Shown here one piece after another: positions 59,694 through 64,000 of a DNA stretch of 64,000 bases. The position numbers were made by a program, and so were the translations under genes. Each line of letters starts with the position of its first letter. Positions within the stretch are counted from its first letter, which is position 1. This stretch comes from Paenibacillus thalictri (GTDB lineage: Bacteria; Bacillota; Bacilli; Paenibacillales; NBRC-103111): contig NZ_SIRE01000012.1 of assembly GCF_004307995.1 (NCBI RefSeq), positions 1 through 64,000 on the forward strand, read 5' to 3'. Below the pieces are notes generated by a model. It worked only from the letters and a program-made list of their open reading frames with translations. It searched no databases and was not told the DNA's origin.

Positions 59694-61358
59694 TTGTTTT
59701 ATGGTAAGTCCAAACGAATGATCGCCGCCAGCTTGCTGGCATTGGCCGTAGTTACGGCAGGCTGCAGCAGTGCCAAACCGGAAGCCGCCGCCCCAAAAGA
59801 CAGCGCAGCCGCAGGCACAACCACCGCTGCGAGCAAAGAGCCGCATGCCGATCAACTGAAAATCGCCGTTCCGGCCGATGTAGGTCCGCTTAATCTGTAC
59901 CTGAACTCCGGCAATGAAGGCTTGCTGGAGCTCGTATACGATAAACTGTTTGCTCCATCCCCTTTTGTCAAAGACCCGCAGCCGTGGTTGGCTGAATCGG
60001 CCAAACAACTGGACGATCTGAACTGGGTTGTGAAGCTGCGTCAAGGTATCGCTTGGCAGGACGGCAAGCCGTTTACCGCCGACGACGTCAAATTCACGTT
60101 TGATTATTACCGTGACGGTCCGTCCAACCGGTACACCCACCACGTCAGCGAAGTCCCGAGCATCAAAACGATCACAGCCGAGGATGCTTCGACAGTGAAG
60201 TTTACATGCGCATACGCTTGTCCGACACTGGCTTCCATTACGATGGCGGATCTGCCGATTCTGCCGAAGCATATCTGGGAGAAAGTCGAGAACCCGCGGA
60301 AATTCACCGATCTGCCGATTGGCACAGGCCCGTATAAGCTGGTGGAATACAAAGCCGATCAATACTACCGTTTTGAAGCCAATCCGAACTATTTCCAAGG
60401 CAAGCCGCTCGTAGATTCGCTGGTCATGCCGATTATTAAAGATCCGGCAGCGATGTTTAACGCGCTTCGTTCCGGTGAAGTCGACGCAGCAGGCAAAGGA
60501 TTGCCTCCAGAGCTGCTGGAGACGTTCAAGAAGCTGCCGAACATGAAAGTCGTCAATACGTCGGACATGACGCTGGTTGAGCTTCGCGTCAACTATGAGA
60601 AAGCGCCGTTTAATCAGCCGGAATTCAGACAAGCGTTGTCCTACGCGGTTGACCGCAAGTCGATTAACGATACGGTCATGCTGGGTCAAGCGAAACCGGG
60701 CCTGCAAGGCTACCCGCACCCGGATTCCCCGTGGACGAACCCGAACCTGAGCACTCCGTTTGATCTGGCTAAAGCGAAAGAGCTTCTCGACAAGCTGGGC
60801 TACACGGACAAAAACGGCGACAGCGTAAGGGAAGATGCCAACGGACAGCCGCTGGAGCTCAATCTGAAAGCTCCGACGACAGAACCAACCTGGATCCGTA
60901 CAGCTGAATTGCTGAAAGACCAATTCGCTCAAGCCGGCATCAAGGTAACGGTGGAAGTGCTTGATTCGGCAACAATCAGCACCTTGCTGCAATCGCGCAA
61001 ATTCGATATGTACATGAACAACATCGTGCCTCATGGCGTAGCCGACCCTGACCAGTTCGTCATGTCGCATCGTTCCGGTTACCTGTGGACGAAGGGATTG
61101 CCGTATCCTGAAATGGACGCTCTGACTGATAAATGGATGAAAGAGCCAAGTGTAGAGAAACGGAAGCAGATTTCCTTCGAAATGCAGACGCTGTTCAATA
61201 AGCAGCCAACCAGTATCGTCATGTACTATCCAAAAGAAAACTATGCCTTCCGTTCGGATAAATACGATAACTGGCTGGAATCCCCTGGCTTTGGCATCGT
61301 GGAGAAATTGTCGTTTTTACCTGCAAGCGCAAGGAAAGCGGCCGGCCTGGCCAAATAA
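59694..61358 (+). CDS. ABC transporter substrate-binding lipoprotein, Dpp/Opp/Nik type
   Basis: The 554-residue protein has a lipoprotein signal (AASLLALAVVTAGCSSAK) and a family 5 solute-binding domain: QLKIAVPADVGPLNLYLNSGNEGLLELVYDKLFA, WVVKLRQGIAWQDGKPFTADDVKFTFDYYRDG, PIGTGPYKLVEYKAD. The start is TTG 59694, six to seven bases after AGGAGGGG. Family members carry peptides, nickel or metal-chelator complexes. The Fur-like box and the neighbouring heme and LysR genes favour an iron or other metal complex over peptide; this is inference. First of at least three importer genes. Confidence 0.9.
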   Translation: MFYGKSKRMIAASLLALAVVTAGCSSAKPEAAAPKDSAAAGTTTAASKEPHADQLKIAVPADVGPLNLYLNSGNEGLLELVYDKLFAPSPFVKDPQPWLAESAKQLDDLNWVVKLRQGIAWQDGKPFTADDVKFTFDYYRDGPSNRYTHHVSEVPSIKTITAEDASTVKFTCAYACPTLASITMADLPILPKHIWEKVENPRKFTDLPIGTGPYKLVEYKADQYYRFEANPNYFQGKPLVDSLVMPIIKDPAAMFNALRSGEVDAAGKGLPPELLETFKKLPNMKVVNTSDMTLVELRVNYEKAPFNQPEFRQALSYAVDRKSINDTVMLGQAKPGLQGYPHPDSPWTNPNLSTPFDLAKAKELLDKLGYTDKNGDSVREDANGQPLELNLKAPTTEPTWIRTAELLKDQFAQAGIKVTVEVLDSATISTLLQSRKFDMYMNNIVPHGVADPDQFVMSHRSGYLWTKGLPYPEMDALTDKWMKEPSVEKRKQISFEMQTLFNKQPTSIVMYYPKENYAFRSDKYDNWLESPGFGIVEKLSFLPASARKAAGLAK

Positions 61359-61433
61359 AGCCGGGAGTTATGATGAATCGCATAATATCGCTGTAAACTC
61401 CATGAATTTATAGGATGGAACGGAGCAGGTAAG

Positions 61434-62474
61434 ATGACGAACAACACAACAAGAACAAGATCGGGAAGAGCGGCGCAAAGCGCGCTCTTCCGTTGGTTCG
61501 GACGCAAATTCGTCCAATATACGCTTGTTCTGCTCGTGGCGCTGTCGATTAACTTCGCCCTCCCCCGGCTTGCGCCAGGGAATGCAATGAACTACTTTGC
61601 CGGCCAGGAAATCAATCTCTTGTCGCCGGAGCAGCGGGCCCGGCTCGAGAAGGAGCTGGGATTGGATAAGTCGGTGCTGCACCAGTACGGCGATTTTATG
61701 TCCGGCGCTTTCCGGCTTGATCTCGGCAGCTCGACCAAGTTCGGCAAACCGGTCACCCAGGTACTGAAGGAGCGGATGGGATGGACATTCCTGCTCGTCA
61801 CCCCGGCGCTGCTGATAAGTATGCTGCTTGGTGTTGTGTTCGGCGCTTATTCCGCGTGGAATCGGGGAAAACGCCGGGATATCGGGCTGTTGTCTTTGAT
61901 GTTGACCTTGCAATCGCTGCCCGGATTCTGGATCGGCATGATGTTTATTACGGTGTTTGCCGTACAGCTCGGCTGGCTGCCGTCATATGGCGCCGTACCG
62001 CTTGTCCACGGAACCACAGGCCAGTATGTGCTGGAAATCGTGAAGCGGATGATTCTGCCGGTATCGACCATTACGCTGGCTACCATCGGTTCTTATTTTT
62101 TGCTGACCCGCTCGTCCATGCTCGATACACTCGGCCAAGATTACATATTTATGGCAGAGGCCAAAGGAATTACCAAAAGAGGGCTGATCTACCGTCACGC
62201 GCTGCGCAATGCACTGCTTCCCGTCTACACGCATATTACGATCAGCCTGGGCGTTCTCGTAAGCGGCGCGGTTGTGGTAGAAACGGTATTTTCGTATCCG
62301 GGCATCGGCCGTCTGCTGTATGAGAGCGTCGTCGCAAGGGATTTCCCAACGATGCAGGGTGTATTTCTGTTCATCACGGTTGGGGTCATTGCAGCCAATC
62401 TGCTTGCGGATCTGACGTATCCATTGGTTGACCCAAGAGCCCGCGGAGCTAAACATATGGAGGGGTCGGTATGA
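61434..62474 (+). CDS. ABC transporter permease, DppB/OppB type
   Basis: The 346-residue, six-helix permease has the EAA loop FMAEAKGITKRGLIYRHALRNALLPVYTHI and a C-terminal FVYPGIGRLLYESVVARDFPTMQG-like motif. It overlaps the next gene as ATGA, so the two are co-translated. ATG 61434 follows GGAGCAGGTAAG. Together with the DppC-like domain downstream it forms the import channel. Confidence 0.92.
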   Translation: MTNNTTRTRSGRAAQSALFRWFGRKFVQYTLVLLVALSINFALPRLAPGNAMNYFAGQEINLLSPEQRARLEKELGLDKSVLHQYGDFMSGAFRLDLGSSTKFGKPVTQVLKERMGWTFLLVTPALLISMLLGVVFGAYSAWNRGKRRDIGLLSLMLTLQSLPGFWIGMMFITVFAVQLGWLPSYGAVPLVHGTTGQYVLEIVKRMILPVSTITLATIGSYFLLTRSSMLDTLGQDYIFMAEAKGITKRGLIYRHALRNALLPVYTHITISLGVLVSGAVVVETVFSYPGIGRLLYESVVARDFPTMQGVFLFITVGVIAANLLADLTYPLVDPRARGAKHMEGSV

Positions 62475-64000
62475 GAAAGCTCTTTACCCATAAAATGGGG
62501 CTGGCCGGCATATTGCTGCTGGCCCTCATTTTCATGCTTGCCATATTGGGGCCGCTGATCGTCCCTTACGACGCTGCGGTGAAATCCGGCGGCCCGCTCG
62601 AGCCGCCGAGCCAGAAGCATTTGCTCGGCACCAACGACGTAGGGCAGGACATTCTCGCCGAGCTTGTGTCGGGAGCCCGCATTTCGCTTACCATCGGCAT
62701 CACCTCTGCGCTGCTCGCTACGTTAATCGGGGCGGTTGTCGGGTTGCTCGCCGGATACTGGTCCGGCTGGTGCGACGCACTGCTGATGAGGGTCGTGGAT
62801 GTCACAATGACCTTGCCGTATTTGCCGCTGATGATTGTCATCGGCGTATACATCGGACCCAGCTTATACACCCAGATTCTGGTTATTACGCTGGCAATGT
62901 GGGCGGGTAAAGCCCGGGAACTGCGCGCTCAGATTTTGTCCGTGCGCAGCAGAGGACCGGTACTGGCAGCTAGAACGATGGGCGGCGGCCATTTGTATAT
63001 TTTGCGCCGCCATATTTTCCCGGCCGTCATGCCGTTGCTGATCCCGCAATTCGTGAGGGCGATCAACTCAGCAATTATGATGGAATCGTCATTAAGCTTC
63101 CTTGGGCTCGGCGATCCGCTCGCCAAAAGCTGGGGAAGCATGCTGTTTTATGCCAACGCCCGCAGCGCGTTCCAAACCGACGCTTGGCTGTGGTGGGTAC
63201 TCCCGCCCGGACTCTGCATCGTCATCACGGTGCTTGGCTTCTCCTTTGTCGGTTATGTGCTGGAAGAACGCTTCAGCCCGCGCCTGCGCGTTTATTCGTT
63301 CGGCAGTGCAATGCTCTCCCGTCTCAAGAAACAAGCGGCCGCCGCAGCAAGCGCCTTCAAACCGGATTCAGAGCATGTGCTGGAGGTAGAGCGGTTAACC
63401 GTCGCTTATCCGAAAGACGGCGGTATCGTTCAAGCGTTAAATGCCGTCAGCTTCTCCGTTCGCAAAGGCGAAATTGTAGGTATCGTCGGAGAATCGGGAA
63501 GCGGTAAAACGACCATCGGCTCTGCGGTGATGCAGCTGCTGAAGCCGCCGGCGCAAATCGAAGGTTCCATCCGGTTCGCCGGAGAAGAGCTGTCCAGCCT
63601 AAGTCCGACGCAGCTGCAGAAGCTGCGGGGCAGCCGGATCGCCTTGATTCCCCAAGCGGCCATGAATGCGCTCAATCCGGTGCTGAATATTCGCCGCCAG
63701 ATGGCCGAAGCCATTCTTGCTCACCGTTCGCTGGATAAGGCCGCTTTGCAGCGGCGCATCAACGAACTGCTCGTACAGGTCGGCCTGGACCCCAAATGGG
63801 GCTCCGCTTACCCGCACGAACTGAGCGGAGGCATGCGCCAGCGGGTCGTTATCGCCATGGCGCTGGTCAATGAGCCGGAGCTGGTCATTGCCGACGAACC
63901 GACAACCGGGCTGGATGTGCTGGTACAGACCGAAATCATTACCCTGCTGGACGATTTGCAGAAAAAACTGGGCTTATCCATGATTTTTATTTCTCACGAT
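62471..64000 (+). CDS. ABC importer permease-ATPase fusion (DppC-DppD), cut by window edge
   Basis: The frame runs 510 codons from ATG 62471 to the edge without a stop. Residues about 1-270 are a DppC/OppC permease (KHLLGTNDVGQDILAELVSGARISLTIGI, loop AARTMGGGHLYILRRHIFPAVMPLLIPQ). After a linker (SFGSAMLSRLKKQAAAAASAF) comes a DppD ATPase from about 298: Walker A GESGSGKTT, signature ELSGGMRQR, Walker B LVIADEPTTGLDV, switch His in FISHD at the edge. Such permease-ATPase fusions are known in the dipeptide/nickel family. A second ATPase may follow outside the window. Confidence 0.9.
   Translation, partial: MRKLFTHKMGLAGILLLALIFMLAILGPLIVPYDAAVKSGGPLEPPSQKHLLGTNDVGQDILAELVSGARISLTIGITSALLATLIGAVVGLLAGYWSGWCDALLMRVVDVTMTLPYLPLMIVIGVYIGPSLYTQILVITLAMWAGKARELRAQILSVRSRGPVLAARTMGGGHLYILRRHIFPAVMPLLIPQFVRAINSAIMMESSLSFLGLGDPLAKSWGSMLFYANARSAFQTDAWLWWVLPPGLCIVITVLGFSFVGYVLEERFSPRLRVYSFGSAMLSRLKKQAAAAASAFKPDSEHVLEVERLTVAYPKDGGIVQALNAVSFSVRKGEIVGIVGESGSGKTTIGSAVMQLLKPPAQIEGSIRFAGEELSSLSPTQLQKLRGSRIALIPQAAMNALNPVLNIRRQMAEAILAHRSLDKAALQRRINELLVQVGLDPKWGSAYPHELSGGMRQRVVIAMALVNEPELVIADEPTTGLDVLVQTEIITLLDDLQKKLGLSMIFISHD

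Noticed and set aside
59631..61070. 479-codon minus-strand open frame
   Set aside because: Antisense to the solute-binding protein gene, with shadow-like composition.

Overview
The window looks like chromosomal DNA of a Paenibacillus-type Firmicute (Bacillota). The clues are a moderately GC-rich genome with strong AGGAGG-like ribosome sites and frequent TTG/GTG starts, several copper-amine-oxidase-type 'stalk' domain proteins, an S-layer-homology (SLH) giant protein, YesM/YesN-type two-component systems beside sugar ABC importers, an MhqR-type quinone-stress locus and Fur-type operators. No rRNA, tRNA, CRISPR array or prophage was seen. The only mobile DNA is the 3' end of an IS110-type transposase at the left edge.

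Layout. 1-6.4 kb: IS110 remnant, a large membrane-anchored AraC regulator, a PadR / pentapeptide-repeat / drug-efflux operon and a HAD phosphatase. 6.8-13.7 kb: an ABC exporter operon with a histidine-rich permease and an Ala/Pro-rich lipoprotein, an alkaline phosphatase fused to a stalk domain, an orphan NMT1/ThiY-like binding lipoprotein and a DoxX protein. 13.8-20.2 kb: small regulators, an ECF sigma / anti-sigma pair, an HTH-peptide deformylase operon with a clear operator, a stalk protein, a thiosulfate-uptake pair (YeeE/TusA type) and an ArsR-SRPBCC operon. 20.4-23.7 kb: MhqD/MhqO/MhqR-like quinone detoxification with matching operators, and a fatty-acid desaturase. 24.0-29.8 kb: a sensor kinase, AraC response regulator and three-gene sugar importer. 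29.9-37.9 kb (minus strand): a seven-gene glycan operon whose deacetylase and FemAB-like genes resemble exosortase-associated families, a further glycosyltransferase and a stalk/MORN/coiled-coil protein. 38.2-40.8 kb: MarR, MFS and YitT genes. 41-56.7 kb: a 2839-residue SLH protein, CheY-like, HD-GYP and BTAD (SARP-like) response-regulator genes, then a divergent GGDEF-hybrid kinase operon. 56.8-64 kb: a stalk protein, a heme-degrading-type monooxygenase, a LysR regulator and a Dpp/Opp-type importer that runs off the right edge as a permease-ATPase fusion.

The strongest new signal is in the 49.5-52.8 kb block. Four promoters there, serving the giant SLH gene, the cheY-like gene, the HD-GYP gene and the GGDEF-kinase operon, all carry direct repeats of a TTGTTCA-like heptamer at an 11-bp period, and in every case the last heptamer ends exactly 11 bp before a -10 element. 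That is the arrangement expected for a SARP-type activator, and the locus encodes a response regulator with a BTAD output domain. I infer a self-contained cell-surface / cyclic-di-GMP regulon. Other recurring regulatory DNA includes paired operators at the MhqR, MarR, ArsR and HTH-deformylase loci, and Fur-like boxes in front of the heme-monooxygenase, LysR and importer genes.
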